A stretch of 64,000 bases of DNA from assembly GCF_014873145.1 (NCBI RefSeq), contig NZ_JADBEK010000001.1:3100001-3164000 (forward strand), in the 5' to 3' direction. This document shows positions 1 to 8,748 of the stretch, piece by piece. The position numbers and the translations under genes are program-made. This stretch comes from Nonomuraea angiospora (GTDB lineage: Bacteria > Actinomycetota > Actinomycetes > Streptosporangiales > Streptosporangiaceae). The notes beneath the pieces are model-generated. The model had not been told where the DNA came from. It did no database searches and saw only the letters and a list, made by a program, of their open reading frames with translations. Numbering within the stretch: position 1 is the first letter of the stretch; each line of letters begins with the position of its first letter.

Positions 1-950
1 GGCACCGCCTTGTCGACGTCCACGACCATCCCGTCGGCCGTGGCGATCATGCAGATCTGGTCCGGCGTCATCGCCACCGCGGCCCCGTCGGCCAGGGCGA
101 GCACGATCTCGTTGTGGGCCTCCAGCCGTACCAGCCGGCGCAGCCCCTCCGTCTCCTGCACCACGATGCTCGACGGCAGCGACGGCAGCGACAGGTCGGC
201 GCCGTGCCCGGTGCTGCCCTCGACCGTCAGGATCCGCCCCCGGCACAGGGTCCGCACGCCGAACGGCGCCGCGGTCGCGCGGGGCGCCCCGGGCTCGCCC
301 GCGCGCAGCAGCAGGCTCACCGTCCCGGGCACGAGCACCCGCGCCAGGTCGCCGGTCGCCATCGGGTAGCAGGCCGCCACCGCCCACCCGCCGACCGACA
401 GCACGACGGGGCGCATCAGCTCCTCCACCCGGTCGCCGGCCGTCTCCAGCAGCACCAGCTCGCCCGACCCGCCCGCCAGCGCCAGGGGCGCCGGGCTCAT
501 CCCGCCCAGCGCGTACGTCGTCTGCTCCAGCAGCGGGAACACCCGCCCCGTGCCGTCGCCGTCCACCAGCGGCACCCCCAGCTGGGCCGCCGCGATGAGC
601 GGGACGAGGGCGTTCTCGGCGGCCAGGTTGAGGGCGACCACGGCCCCGGCCCGCTCCCCCAGCCTGCGCTCCAGCGCCCGTACGGCGCGGGCGGGCTCGT
701 CGCCCCTCGGCAGCTGCTCCCCCAGCGCGGTCGTGGACCCGACCAGGCTGACCGCCACGCACAGCGTGTCCGGCGCCAGCCCTCCGGCCGTCACGAGCTC
801 GACGCCGGGCCCGATCAGCGAGCCCGCCCAGTCGAGGGTGAGGGTGTGCGCCGACTCCGCCGCCCCGGTCGCGAACATCCTCGCCCCGGCCGACAGCCGC
901 GCGAGCCCGTCCTGGTCGATCATCACGGCCTCGCCCGCGCGCGGGTTCAC
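1..950 (-). CDS. DUF917 family protein, partial (3' end outside window)
   Basis: Open frame from a GTG at 950 to the left edge with no stop, so the C-terminus lies outside the window. The visible ~316 residues have the Gly/Ala-rich profile of DUF917 proteins, with GGMSPAPLALAGG near the middle and late segments (ATADGMVVDVD) also typical of that family. The start GTG overlaps the upstream stop by four bases (GTGA), implying translational coupling with the hydantoinase-like gene. DUF917 domains are often fused or adjacent to hydantoinase/oxoprolinase domains; here they are separate genes. Biochemical role unknown; participation in cyclic amide or purine-derived nitrogen use is inference from the neighbour. 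Confidence 0.7.
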   Translation of the reverse strand, partial: MNPRAGEAVMIDQDGLARLSAGARMFATGAAESAHTLTLDWAGSLIGPGVELVTAGGLAPDTLCVAVSLVGSTTALGEQLPRGDEPARAVRALERRLGERAGAVVALNLAAENALVPLIAAAQLGVPLVDGDGTGRVFPLLEQTTYALGGMSPAPLALAGGSGELVLLETAGDRVEELMRPVVLSVGGWAVAACYPMATGDLARVLVPGTVSLLLRAGEPGAPRATAAPFGVRTLCRGRILTVEGSTGHGADLSLPSLPSSIVVQETEGLRRLVRLEAHNEIVLALADGAAVAMTPDQICMIATADGMVVDVDKAV

Positions 951-1867
951 GGCATCGTCCCCTCGGCCGTCACCCGCACCCGGTAGAGCCCGTCCGGCAG
1001 GTACGACAGCGGGTTGACGGTCGTCTCCGCGATCGTGGCCGAGCCGGGCAGGGCGCCCGCGCTGACCACGCGGGTGAGGGCCTCGTCCCTGGCGTCCTGG
1101 AGCACCCGGTCCAGCTCCGCCCGCCCCCGCGCCTGCACGATCCGCTCCACCTGCGCCTCCGGCCGCCCGATCGCCGCCCCGTACGCCGCCGCCACCTCGC
1201 CGGGCACGCCGGGCAGGGCCACCCGCCCGCGCGCCAGGCTCGCCGTGCCGCCCAGGTCGCAGGCCAGCGGGTAGCGCCGGAAGTAGTGGGCCGACACCAG
1301 CCCGCCGCCCGACCTGGCGAAGAAGACCGGCACCCCCGGCAGCTCCCGGGCCGCCTCGTCGGCGATCCGCCCCGCCTCGGGGCCGAGCGCCGCGTTGCGG
1401 ATCGTGGCCTGCTCGCGCTCGCGCAGCCCCGGGTGGCCGAACTCGTACGACAGCGTGATCCGCGCCTGCGGCACCTCGGCCGCGATGATCGCCGCCACGG
1501 CCAGCTCGTGGTCGGCCAGCATCGGGGAGCCGGTCGCGGTCACCGCGAAGTCGCTCAGCCCGCACGTGGCGGCGAAGCGCCGGACCGCCTCGGTGTCCAG
1601 CGGCGCCAGCACGCGCCCGGTGAGGCTGTGGCCTCCGCGCACGATCGTGGCGACCCCGGAGCCGACGCGCGGGCGCAGCGCCTCGGGGCACGGCCCGCCC
1701 ACCCGGACGGCCGCCACCGCGGCGGTGGGCACGTCGCCCAGGTCCACGGCCACGCACGCCCGCGCCGCCGCGCGGGCGGCGGCGCGGCTCACCGGCCACT
1801 CGGGCGCGCCGTCCCTGACGGCCACCAGCACCGGCGAGGGCCGTACGAGGGCGACGCCGAGGATCAC
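947..1867 (-). CDS. hydantoinase/oxoprolinase-like protein
   Basis: 306 residues, GTG start overlapping the MFS stop by four bases. It resembles part of the hydantoinase A/oxoprolinase ASKHA-type family: a segment DFAVTATGS followed by a Ser-Gly-Gly-Gly run (FARSGGGLVSAHYF) and DLGGTAS further on. It is much shorter than full hydantoinase A subunits (about 650-700 residues), but such short forms occur next to DUF917 genes. Family members cleave cyclic amides such as 5-oxoproline or hydantoins with ATP. The operon order transporter, hydantoinase-like, DUF917 suggests uptake and use of one small cyclic compound. The substrate cannot be read from sequence. Confidence 0.65.
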   Translation of the reverse strand: MILGVALVRPSPVLVAVRDGAPEWPVSRAAARAAARACVAVDLGDVPTAAVAAVRVGGPCPEALRPRVGSGVATIVRGGHSLTGRVLAPLDTEAVRRFAATCGLSDFAVTATGSPMLADHELAVAAIIAAEVPQARITLSYEFGHPGLREREQATIRNAALGPEAGRIADEAARELPGVPVFFARSGGGLVSAHYFRRYPLACDLGGTASLARGRVALPGVPGEVAAAYGAAIGRPEAQVERIVQARGRAELDRVLQDARDEALTRVVSAGALPGSATIAETTVNPLSYLPDGLYRVRVTAEGTMP

Positions 1868-3171
1868 TCCAGCTCGCGTCCTTCGGTCTCCGGCAGCGGC
1901 ACGGCCAGCAGCGCCGTGGCCACCATGAACGCGTTGATGACCAGCATGGTAGCGGTGAACCCGGTGGCGTGGGCCAGCAGCGCCCCCACGGCCGACGGCG
2001 CCACCGTGGTGGCCACGAGCTGCGCGGCCGTGGCCCACGAGTAGCCGGTGCCGCGCAGGGCGGTCGGGTAGAACTCGCCGTTCCAGGTGTTCCAGACGCC
2101 CCAGGCGCCGAGGCTGAAGAACGACAGCACGAAGTTGCCGAGGTACAGGCCGGTGGTCGAGGTGGCGGTGGCGAACCAGAGCCCGCCCAGCACCGCCGCC
2201 ACGACGTAGACGAGGAACACCTTCTTGCGGCCGAACCGGCCGGTGAGCAGGGAGGCGCTCACGTACCCGGGGATCATCATCAGCGCGCTCAGCGCCGCGA
2301 AGCCGAGCGAGGCCGACAGCGTCAGCCCCTTCTGCTGCAGCAGCGTCGGCAGCCACGTCTGCAGGCCCCAGTAGCCCCAGTTGAAGACGAAGTTCAGCAG
2401 CAGCATGACCACGGTGATCCGGGCGAGCCCGCCGCGGAACAGGTCGAGCGGCCGTCCCACCCGCTCGCTCGCCACCGTGAAAGTGGCTTCCGAGTCAGGG
2501 CTGTTCAGCGCGCGCAGCACCGCGCGGGCCTCCTCCTGGCGGCCCCTGGCGGCCAGCCAGTACGGCGACTCCGGCACCCACGCCCGGATCGCGAACGCCC
2601 ACAGGCCCGCCGCCGCGCTGGCGATCACCACGACGTGCCAGCCCAGGCCGCCCAGCGTCGTAGACGCCCCGATCGCGGCCAGCATGCCGATCGGCCACCC
2701 GATCGACAGGTAGACCGCCGCCCGCCCGCGCGAGCGGGTCGGCAGCAGCTCCAGGAAGTAGGGGAAGGTGATCGTGTAGACGCCGGCCAGCGCCAGCCCG
2801 GAGGCCACCCGCAGGGCTACCAGCACCACCACGTTCGGCGCGAACGCCGAGGCGAGCGCGATCACCCCGTACGCCAGCAGCGACCAGAACGCGACCGGCT
2901 TGCGACCGGCGCGGTCGGCCACCGGCCCCCACACCAGCACGCCGGGGATCATGCCGAAGGCGACCGCCGACAGCACGACGCCGACCCCCGCCTCGTCGAT
3001 CCCGAAGGCGGTGCCGAGGTCGCCGGAGACGTAGACGAGGGCGAGCTGCTCCCACGACTCGATGACGAACGCGATGAACAGCGCGAGCGCGATGAGCGCG
3101 TGCCTGCGGGTGAACGGCATCCGATCGAATGCCGCGCCGATGGGGATCGTTCGGGAGTCGACGGCGGTCAT
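1864..3171 (-). CDS. MFS transporter, sugar/metabolite:H+ symporter type
   Basis: 435 residues from ATG 3171, preceded by a GAGGAGC ribosome site. Twelve hydrophobic segments can be counted. The inter-helix 2-3 signature GPVADRAGRKPV and the central PESPYWLAARGR motif are those of the sugar porter/aromatic acid symporter branches of the major facilitator superfamily, in the inner membrane. First gene of a three-gene operon with the hydantoinase-like and DUF917 genes, joined by GTGA overlaps, so it probably imports their substrate. Longer in-frame starts upstream lack a ribosome site. Confidence 0.85.
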   Translation of the reverse strand: MTAVDSRTIPIGAAFDRMPFTRRHALIALALFIAFVIESWEQLALVYVSGDLGTAFGIDEAGVGVVLSAVAFGMIPGVLVWGPVADRAGRKPVAFWSLLAYGVIALASAFAPNVVVLVALRVASGLALAGVYTITFPYFLELLPTRSRGRAAVYLSIGWPIGMLAAIGASTTLGGLGWHVVVIASAAAGLWAFAIRAWVPESPYWLAARGRQEEARAVLRALNSPDSEATFTVASERVGRPLDLFRGGLARITVVMLLLNFVFNWGYWGLQTWLPTLLQQKGLTLSASLGFAALSALMMIPGYVSASLLTGRFGRKKVFLVYVVAAVLGGLWFATATSTTGLYLGNFVLSFFSLGAWGVWNTWNGEFYPTALRGTGYSWATAAQLVATTVAPSAVGALLAHATGFTATMLVINAFMVATALLAVPLPETEGRELE

Positions 3172-3251
3172 GGAAGCTCCTCGGAGGGGGGCGCTGAGTA
3201 CGGCCGCACCATAAAGCCGCCCTCGTCCGGCGGCCCTGTGCATGCCGCACT

Positions 3252-3280
3252 GGCGGGCCGCACGATCTGTGCGGCCCGCC
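3252..3280 (-). terminator. strong hairpin, probable terminator of the esterase gene
   Basis: Perfect 12-bp inverted repeat (GGCGGGCCGCAC, loop GATCT, GTGCGGCCCGCC) 60 bases past the esterase stop and about 80 bases before the MFS start. It has no U-run, as is common for actinomycete terminators. Further GC-rich inverted sequence follows at 3291-3300. Confidence 0.6.
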
Positions 3281-3339
3281 CTGCGTCACGGGCGGGCCGC
3301 GTAATAACGGCCCCGGGGGAACCGCCGCGGGCGCGTAGA

Positions 3340-4296
3340 TCAAGACTCGATCCACCGCCGCAGCATGGTCGTGGCGAGAGTCATGGCCGTCTGGCAGGCG
3401 TTCGTGTCGCGCAGCTTGTCGAGCATGACGAAGTCGTGCACGATGCCGGCCATCCGCACCGCGGTCACGTCGTTGCCCAGCTCGCGCAGCCGCGCCGCGT
3501 ACAGCTCGCCCTCGTCGCGCAGCACGTCCGCCTCGCCCGTGATGACCAGCGTGGGCGGCAGGCCGCGCAGCTCCTCCGACCGGGCCCGCAGCGGCGAGGC
3601 GTGACTCTCGGCGCGCTGGGAGGACTCGGGGGTGTACTGGTCCCAGAACCACTTCATGCCGTCGCGGTTGAGGTAGTAGCCGGAGGCGAACTGCCGGTAG
3701 GACTCGGTGTCGAAGCTCGCGTCGGTGACCGGGTAGAACAGGCACTGCCCGCGCAGCCGTACGGCGTCGTGCTTCCTGGCCATCATGGCCAGCACGGTCG
3801 CCATGTTGCCGCCGACCGAGTCCCCGCACACCGCCATCCGCGTCGCGTCCAGGTCCTTCTCCTTGCCGTGCTCCGACACCCAGCGGGCCGCGACGTAGTT
3901 CTGCTGGATCTGCGTGGGGTACTTCGCCTCGGGAGCGCGGTCGTACTCCGGGAAGACGACGGCGGCGCCGCAGCGCACGGCCAGCTCCCGCACCAGGCGG
4001 TCGTGGGTGTGGGCGGAGCCGAACACCCAGCCCGCGCCGTGGATGTAGAAGATGACCGGCAGGGTGCCCGTGGCGCCCTTGGGCTTGACGATCCGGACCG
4101 GCACCAGGCGGGTCGGGCCGCCCTGGACCTGGATCCACTCCTCGTCGATCTCCGGCCTGGGCACGTTCGGGTCCGACTGGAGCCGTTCCAGCGCCTCGCG
4201 CCCCTCCTCGGGCGGCAGCTCGTAGATGAAGGGGCGCCGGGCGGTGGCGTCGGCGAACTCCTGCGCCGCCGGCTCCAGGACGACCCGCTTGATCAT
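3340..4296 (-). CDS. alpha/beta hydrolase, hormone-sensitive-lipase family esterase
   Basis: 318 residues. The oxyanion-hole motif HGAGWVFG, nucleophile elbow GDSVGGN (Ser), the acid segment GEADVLRDEG (Asp) and the late IVHDF (His) are all present and in the order of bacterial family IV (HSL-like, Abhydrolase_3) esterases. No signal peptide, so cytoplasmic. ATG 4296 is used here; a GTG at 4305 sits at better distance from a GGGGG run and may be the true start (321 residues). Monocistronic, followed by a hairpin. Family members hydrolyse short acyl esters or lactones; substrate unknown. Confidence 0.85.
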   Translation of the reverse strand: MIKRVVLEPAAQEFADATARRPFIYELPPEEGREALERLQSDPNVPRPEIDEEWIQVQGGPTRLVPVRIVKPKGATGTLPVIFYIHGAGWVFGSAHTHDRLVRELAVRCGAAVVFPEYDRAPEAKYPTQIQQNYVAARWVSEHGKEKDLDATRMAVCGDSVGGNMATVLAMMARKHDAVRLRGQCLFYPVTDASFDTESYRQFASGYYLNRDGMKWFWDQYTPESSQRAESHASPLRARSEELRGLPPTLVITGEADVLRDEGELYAARLRELGNDVTAVRMAGIVHDFVMLDKLRDTNACQTAMTLATTMLRRWIES

Positions 4297-4397
4297 TGTG
4301 GTCACGATGACCCCCAGGTGAATGTCACGCCGAGGGATTAGTGCCTGTTCGCACCTCCAGACCACCGCCCAAAATCGTCAAATTCCCCCCAAAACGG

Positions 4398-5153
4398 TCA
4401 CTCCCGCTCTAGCTCGTGCGCCAGCTCCTCCAGCTCCGCCCCGCCCGCCATGAGCGCGGTCAGCTCCTGCGTGGTGATGTCGGCCTTGCCGTACTCGCCC
4501 ACGCCGGCGCCCCGGTTGAGCAGCAGGAACCGGTCGCCCACCGGGTAGGCGTGGTGGGGGTTGTGGGTGATGAAGACCACGCCGAGCCCCCGGTCGCGGG
4601 CCCGGGCGATGTACCGCAGCACCACCCCGGCCTGCTTGACCCCCAGCGCGGAGGTGGGCTCGTCGAGGATGAGGACGCGGGCGCCGAAGTAGACGGCCCT
4701 GGCGATGGCCACCGACTGCCGCTCGCCGCCGGACAGCGTGCCGACCGGCTGGTCCACGTCGCGGATGTCGATGCCCATGGCGCGCAGCTCCTCGCGGGCG
4801 ACTTTCCTGGCCTTGGCCACGTCGAAGGCCAGGCCCTTCGTCGGCTCCGAGCCGAGGAAGAAGTTCCGCCAGACCGACATGAGCGGGATCATCGCCAGGT
4901 CCTGGTAGACGGTCGCGATGCCGCGGTCGAGCGCGTCGCGGGGGCCGGCGAAGCGCACCTCCTGGCCGTCCACCAGCAGCGTGCCGACGTCGTGCTGGTG
5001 CACCCCGGCGAGGATCTTGATGAGCGTGGACTTGCCGGCGCCGTTGTCGCCGAGCACGCAGGTCACCTCGCCGGCCCGCACGCCCATCGACACCTCGCGC
5101 AGCGCCAGCACCGACCCGAACGTCTTGCCGATGCCCCTGGTCTCCAGGATCAA
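4398..5153 (-). CDS. sugar ABC transporter ATP-binding protein (FrcA/single-domain type)
   Basis: 251 residues with one ABC domain: Walker [10 protein letters not shown] (about residue 36), signature [14 protein letters not shown], Walker [14 protein letters not shown], switch His in FITHN. Ribose-type ATPases are usually double-domain (about 500 residues); single-domain forms like this accompany fructose-type FrcB/FrcC systems. TTG start: AGGAGG lies seven bases upstream and the TTGA overlaps the permease stop. Last gene of the binding protein, permease, ATPase operon. Provides ATP hydrolysis on the cytoplasmic face. Confidence 0.88.
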   Translation of the reverse strand: MILETRGIGKTFGSVLALREVSMGVRAGEVTCVLGDNGAGKSTLIKILAGVHQHDVGTLLVDGQEVRFAGPRDALDRGIATVYQDLAMIPLMSVWRNFFLGSEPTKGLAFDVAKARKVAREELRAMGIDIRDVDQPVGTLSGGERQSVAIARAVYFGARVLILDEPTSALGVKQAGVVLRYIARARDRGLGVVFITHNPHHAYPVGDRFLLLNRGAGVGEYGKADITTQELTALMAGGAELEELAHELERE

Positions 5154-6181
5154 TGCTTCACCTCCTCGGCGTACCGCCTGACCAGGCGGTTGGCCAGCGT
5201 CGCCAGCAGCAGCATCGCGCCCAGGAAGAACTTGAACCAGTCGGCGTTCCAGCCCAGGAACACGATGCCCTTGTCGGCCATGCCGAAGATGACCGCGCCG
5301 ATGGCGGCCCCGATCGCGGAGCCGTACCCGCCCGTGAGCAGGCAGCCGCCGATGACGGCGGCGATGATGTAGATGAACTCCTGCCCGATGCCGATGTTGG
5401 CCTGGACGGAGGTGTAGCGCAGCGCGAGGATCGAGCCGACCAGCCAGGCGGCGAACGCCGTCGTCATGAACAGGGCGATCTTCGTCCGGGCGGCGGCCAC
5501 GCCGACCGCGCGGGCGGCCTGCTCGTCGCCGCCCACCGCGAAGATCCAGTTTCCGGCCTTGGAGCGCATGAGCACCCAGGTGGCCACGGCGGTCGCCAGG
5601 ATCCACCACACGATCGCCACCCGGAACGAGGTCCCGCCGATCTGGATCGTCCCGGCGAGGATCGCGTTCGCGGTCTCGAAGCCGGAGGCCCGGCGCAGGC
5701 CGCTGACCTGCACCGTCCCGGTGATGGCCTTGGTGACGCCGAGGTTGACGCCCTGCAGCATGAGGAACGTGCCCAGCGTGACGATGAAGCTGGGCAGCTT
5801 GGTCCTGGTGACGATCAGGCCGTTGGCGAACCCGATGGCCAGCGCCACGACCAGCCCGATGAGCATCGCCGTCCACACGTCGAACCCGTAACGGGTGGCG
5901 AGGGTGACCAGGATCAGCCCGCTCGTGCCGGTCAGCACGCCGGCCGACAGGTCGAACTCGCCGCCGATCATGAGCAGCGCGACCGCGACGGCCATGATGC
6001 CGAGGGTGGCGGCCGGGTCGAGCCAGTTCGCGATGCCGTCCAGGGACCGGAACACCGGCGACTGGGAGGCGAAGAACACGAACACCACGACCAGCCCGAC
6101 CACCGCGCCCAGCTCGGGCCGGATCAGCAGCCGGCGGGCCAAACCGACGTCGGCGACCCGCTCATCGGCCGCCAGGGTCAT
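5150..6181 (-). CDS. sugar ABC transporter permease (RbsC/FrcC family)
   Basis: 343 residues, about ten hydrophobic segments. GGEFDLSAG after the third segment is the hallmark of the ribose/xylose/fructose permease family (BPD_transp_2), and [11 protein letters not shown] near the C-terminus is also conserved. Inner-membrane channel of the importer encoded with its binding protein (overlap ATGA at 6178-6181) and ATPase (overlap TTGA at 5150-5153). These four-base overlaps imply fixed stoichiometry by coupled translation. Confidence 0.9.
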   Translation of the reverse strand: MTLAADERVADVGLARRLLIRPELGAVVGLVVVFVFFASQSPVFRSLDGIANWLDPAATLGIMAVAVALLMIGGEFDLSAGVLTGTSGLILVTLATRYGFDVWTAMLIGLVVALAIGFANGLIVTRTKLPSFIVTLGTFLMLQGVNLGVTKAITGTVQVSGLRRASGFETANAILAGTIQIGGTSFRVAIVWWILATAVATWVLMRSKAGNWIFAVGGDEQAARAVGVAAARTKIALFMTTAFAAWLVGSILALRYTSVQANIGIGQEFIYIIAAVIGGCLLTGGYGSAIGAAIGAVIFGMADKGIVFLGWNADWFKFFLGAMLLLATLANRLVRRYAEEVKH

Positions 6182-7173
6182 CGCGTGCCCGCCTCGGCCA
6201 GCTTGGCCACCTGCTCGGCGTTGTCCTTGGTCACGAAGCCGGGCCCGGTGTTGACGGGCAGGCCGCCGCCGACGGTGTTGAGGTTGTTCTTGTACAGGTT
6301 GAGGAACGTGATCGGCAGGTAGCCCTGCAGGTACTGCTGCTGGTCCACGGCGAACAGGATCTCCCCGTCCTTGATCGCGCTCACCACGTCGCCCGACAGG
6401 TCGAACGTGGCCAGCTTGGCCTGCGAGCCCGAGTCCTTGATGGCGTCCCTGGCGGCGATCGCGACGGCCGGGTTGAGCGCGAGCACGCCGTTGACCTGCT
6501 TGTCCGACTGGAGCTTGGCGGTGACCTTGGAGGTGACGTCGGCCAGGTTGCTCACGTCGACCTGCAGCCGCTCGACCGCGCCGCCCAGCGTCTGCTCGGC
6601 GCCCTTGCAGCGCTGGTCGAGGCCGACGTTGCCGGCCTCGTGGATGACGCACAGCAGCTTGGTGACGCCGGCTGCCTTGAGCTGCTCGCCCGCGCCGCGT
6701 CCGGCCACGTCCTCCGACTGCCCGACGTGCGTGATCGCGCCGAACGCCTTGGAGGAGTCGGCGCCCGAGTTGATGGTGACCACCGGGATCTTCGCCGCGA
6801 CGGCCTTGCCGATGGCCTCCTTGAGCGCGTCGGGGTTGGCCATGGAGACCACGATGCCGTCCACCTTCTCCGAGACGGCCTGGTCGATGAGCTGCGACTG
6901 CTTGGCGGGGTCGCCGTCGCCCTGATAGGTGACCTTCACCCCGTACTGCTTGCCCGCGGCCTCGGCGCCGTTCTTGACCACGTCCCAGAAGGAGTCGCCG
7001 GCGCCTGCGTGGGTGATGACGGCGAAGCTGGCGCTCGCGGCGGCCGGCGCGGCCGCGGAGCTCGCGCCCGAGTTCGCGGCTGTAGCGCTCTGCGCGCTCT
7101 GCCCCCCGGAGGAGGAGCAGCCGGTGACGGCGAGCGCGCCCAGCAGGGCCAGCACGATCGGGGTACGTCTCAT
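6178..7173 (-). CDS. sugar-binding lipoprotein of ABC importer (Peripla_BP_4)
   Basis: 331 residues. Signal sequence with lipobox VTGC (Cys19), then a Ser/Gly/Ala linker and a type I periplasmic binding fold: SFAVITHAGAGDSFWDVV at the N-lobe, VDGIVVSMANPDAL, and NTVGGGLPVNTGPGFVT near the end. These are typical of ribose/fructose/galactofuranose-binding proteins. GGAGGTGTCCT precedes ATG 7173. First gene of the importer operon and divergent from a TetR-family gene 118 bases away, which is a likely regulator. Exact sugar not deducible. Confidence 0.88.
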   Translation of the reverse strand: MRRTPIVLALLGALAVTGCSSSGGQSAQSATAANSGASSAAAPAAASASFAVITHAGAGDSFWDVVKNGAEAAGKQYGVKVTYQGDGDPAKQSQLIDQAVSEKVDGIVVSMANPDALKEAIGKAVAAKIPVVTINSGADSSKAFGAITHVGQSEDVAGRGAGEQLKAAGVTKLLCVIHEAGNVGLDQRCKGAEQTLGGAVERLQVDVSNLADVTSKVTAKLQSDKQVNGVLALNPAVAIAARDAIKDSGSQAKLATFDLSGDVVSAIKDGEILFAVDQQQYLQGYLPITFLNLYKNNLNTVGGGLPVNTGPGFVTKDNAEQVAKLAEAGTR

Positions 7174-7260
7174 AGGACACCTCCAAGACCAACGGGCTCG
7201 CCCTGGTTCTACCTCAATATCATTTCTATGTATAGACATGCGGACTTGTCCACACTAGAA

Positions 7261-7293
7261 CGGAATCTTACGTTCCGATATACTGGCCGGTAT
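7261..7293. promoter_or_regulatory. two inverted repeats and -10 element at a TetR gene start (probable operator)
   Basis: CGGAATCTTACGTTCCG (7261-7277) has 5-bp arms. ATACTGGCCGGTAT (7280-7293) is a near-perfect palindrome that includes the first two bases of the TetR ATG. TATACT at 7279-7284 fits a -10 box 7 bases before the ATG, suggesting a leaderless transcript that the TetR protein could itself block. Sequence observation; binding is inference. Confidence 0.5.
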
Positions 7294-7927
7294 GACGAGC
7301 GCACCCATGAGCGGCCGCAAAGCGCAGGCCGCGCGCAACGACGAGTTGATCCTGCAGGCGGCCCGGGCGGTCTTCACCGCCGACCCCGGCGCCCCCATCG
7401 CGGCCGTGGCCGAGAAGGCGGGCGTCGGGATCAGCGCGCTCTACCGCCGCTACCCCAGCAAGGAGGCGCTGCTGCAGAAGCTGTGCGGCGACGGCCTCCA
7501 GCTCTACATCGAGGTGACCGAGCGGTCGCTGGCCCAGGAGGGCGACCCGTGGGAGGCGTTCGCCGCCTACATGCGCGGCATCGTGGACGCCGACACCAAC
7601 TCCCTGACGATCAAGCTGGCGGGCACGTTCACGCCGACCGAGGAGCTGGGCCGCGCCGCGGTCCAGGCCTCGTCGCTGGCCACCGAGGCGCACCGCCGCG
7701 CGGTGGAGGCCGGCGTGCTGCGGCCGGACGTGACCACGGCGGACATCGCCATGCTGTTCGAGCAGCTGGCCTCGATCAAGCTCGGCGACGAGGAGCGCAC
7801 CGCGCAGCTGCGCCACCGCTACCTGGCGCTCGTGATGGACTCCCTGCGGGTGCCGCCGGCGCACCGGGACCTGCCGGGCCCCGCCCCCGTGGACGAGGAG
7901 CTGTCGACGCGCTGGTACCCGTCCTAG
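7292..7927 (+). CDS. TetR family transcriptional regulator
   Basis: 211 residues. N-terminal helix-turn-helix: AVAEKAGVGISALYRRYPSKEALL (residues ~43-66) matches the TetR_N recognition region. The C-terminal ligand domain is unassigned. Its ATG overlaps a palindrome and lies just after a TATACT box, so the mRNA may be leaderless and autoregulated. Divergent from the sugar ABC operon; its stop overlaps the convergent CoA-ester lyase by four bases. Ligand unknown; control of the ABC operon is inferred from position. Confidence 0.85.
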   Translation: MTSAPMSGRKAQAARNDELILQAARAVFTADPGAPIAAVAEKAGVGISALYRRYPSKEALLQKLCGDGLQLYIEVTERSLAQEGDPWEAFAAYMRGIVDADTNSLTIKLAGTFTPTEELGRAAVQASSLATEAHRRAVEAGVLRPDVTTADIAMLFEQLASIKLGDEERTAQLRHRYLALVMDSLRVPPAHRDLPGPAPVDEELSTRWYPS

Positions 7928-8748
7928 CCCTCCGGCTCGGCCAGGCGGCGGGCCAGCGCCACGGTGCGGCGCGCCCGGGCGACGATGGGGGCGTCCACGA
8001 AGCGGCCGTCGGGCAGCGCGACCGCGCCCAGGCCCGCCCGCTCGGCCTGCTCGGCCGCCTCGACGATCTCCGCCGCCCTGGCCGTCTCCTCCTCCGAGGG
8101 GCGGAACGCCCGCCTGATCACGGGGATCTGGCGGGGGTGGATCGCGGTCCTGCCGAACATGCCGAGACCGCGGCCCGCCAGGCAGGAGGCCAGCAGGCCG
8201 GCCTCGTCCTTGACGTTCGGGTAGACGGCCATGGGCACCGGCGGCAGGCCGGCCGCCGCCGCGGCCAGCACCACCTGGAGCCGCAGGTGGTCCATGGCCC
8301 GCTCGTCGGTGATGGCCAGCTCGGCGGCCAGGTCCTGCTCGCCGAGCGCGACGCCGGCGACCTTCGGGTGCGCCGCGATCTCGCGGGCCGCGACGATCCC
8401 GGCCGCCGACTCCAGCAGCGCGTACGCCGGAGCGCCGGTGACCGCGTCGAGCACGGCCACGGACTCGACCTTGGGCAGCCGCACGGCGTCGGCGAGCTCC
8501 CCGACGGCCTCGAGGTCGGCCGGCCCGCGCGCGGTGGCCAGGTCGTTGACCCGCACGTGGACCCGCGCCTGCCCCTCGGCGCCTCGGCGGGCGCGCAGGT
8601 AGGCGACGGCGTTGGCGCGGGCCTCGTCCTTGCGGGCGGGCACGACCGCGTCCTCGAGGTCGATGATGACGACGTCCGCGCCGGAGGCCACGGCCTTGTC
8701 GAAGCGCTCGGGCCGGTCGCCGGGCACGTACAGCCAGGTGACGTTCAC
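7924..8748 (-). CDS. HpcH/HpaI aldolase family, citrate lyase beta subunit-like CoA-ester lyase
   Basis: 274 residues. LYVPGDRPERFDKA at the start and ADVVIIDLEDAVV are diagnostic of the CitE-like/malyl-CoA lyase family, with later conserved LLESAAGIVAA and GRTAIHPRQIPVI. The family uses Mg2+ bound by Glu/Asp to cleave or form (3S)-malyl-CoA-type thioesters or citramalyl-CoA. GTG start overlaps the CoA-transferase stop (GTGA), so the two are co-translated: the transferase probably makes a CoA thioester that this lyase cleaves. No citrate lyase alpha or gamma subunits are nearby. Confidence 0.85.
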   Translation of the reverse strand: MNVTWLYVPGDRPERFDKAVASGADVVIIDLEDAVVPARKDEARANAVAYLRARRGAEGQARVHVRVNDLATARGPADLEAVGELADAVRLPKVESVAVLDAVTGAPAYALLESAAGIVAAREIAAHPKVAGVALGEQDLAAELAITDERAMDHLRLQVVLAAAAAGLPPVPMAVYPNVKDEAGLLASCLAGRGLGMFGRTAIHPRQIPVIRRAFRPSEEETARAAEIVEAAEQAERAGLGAVALPDGRFVDAPIVARARRTVALARRLAEPEG

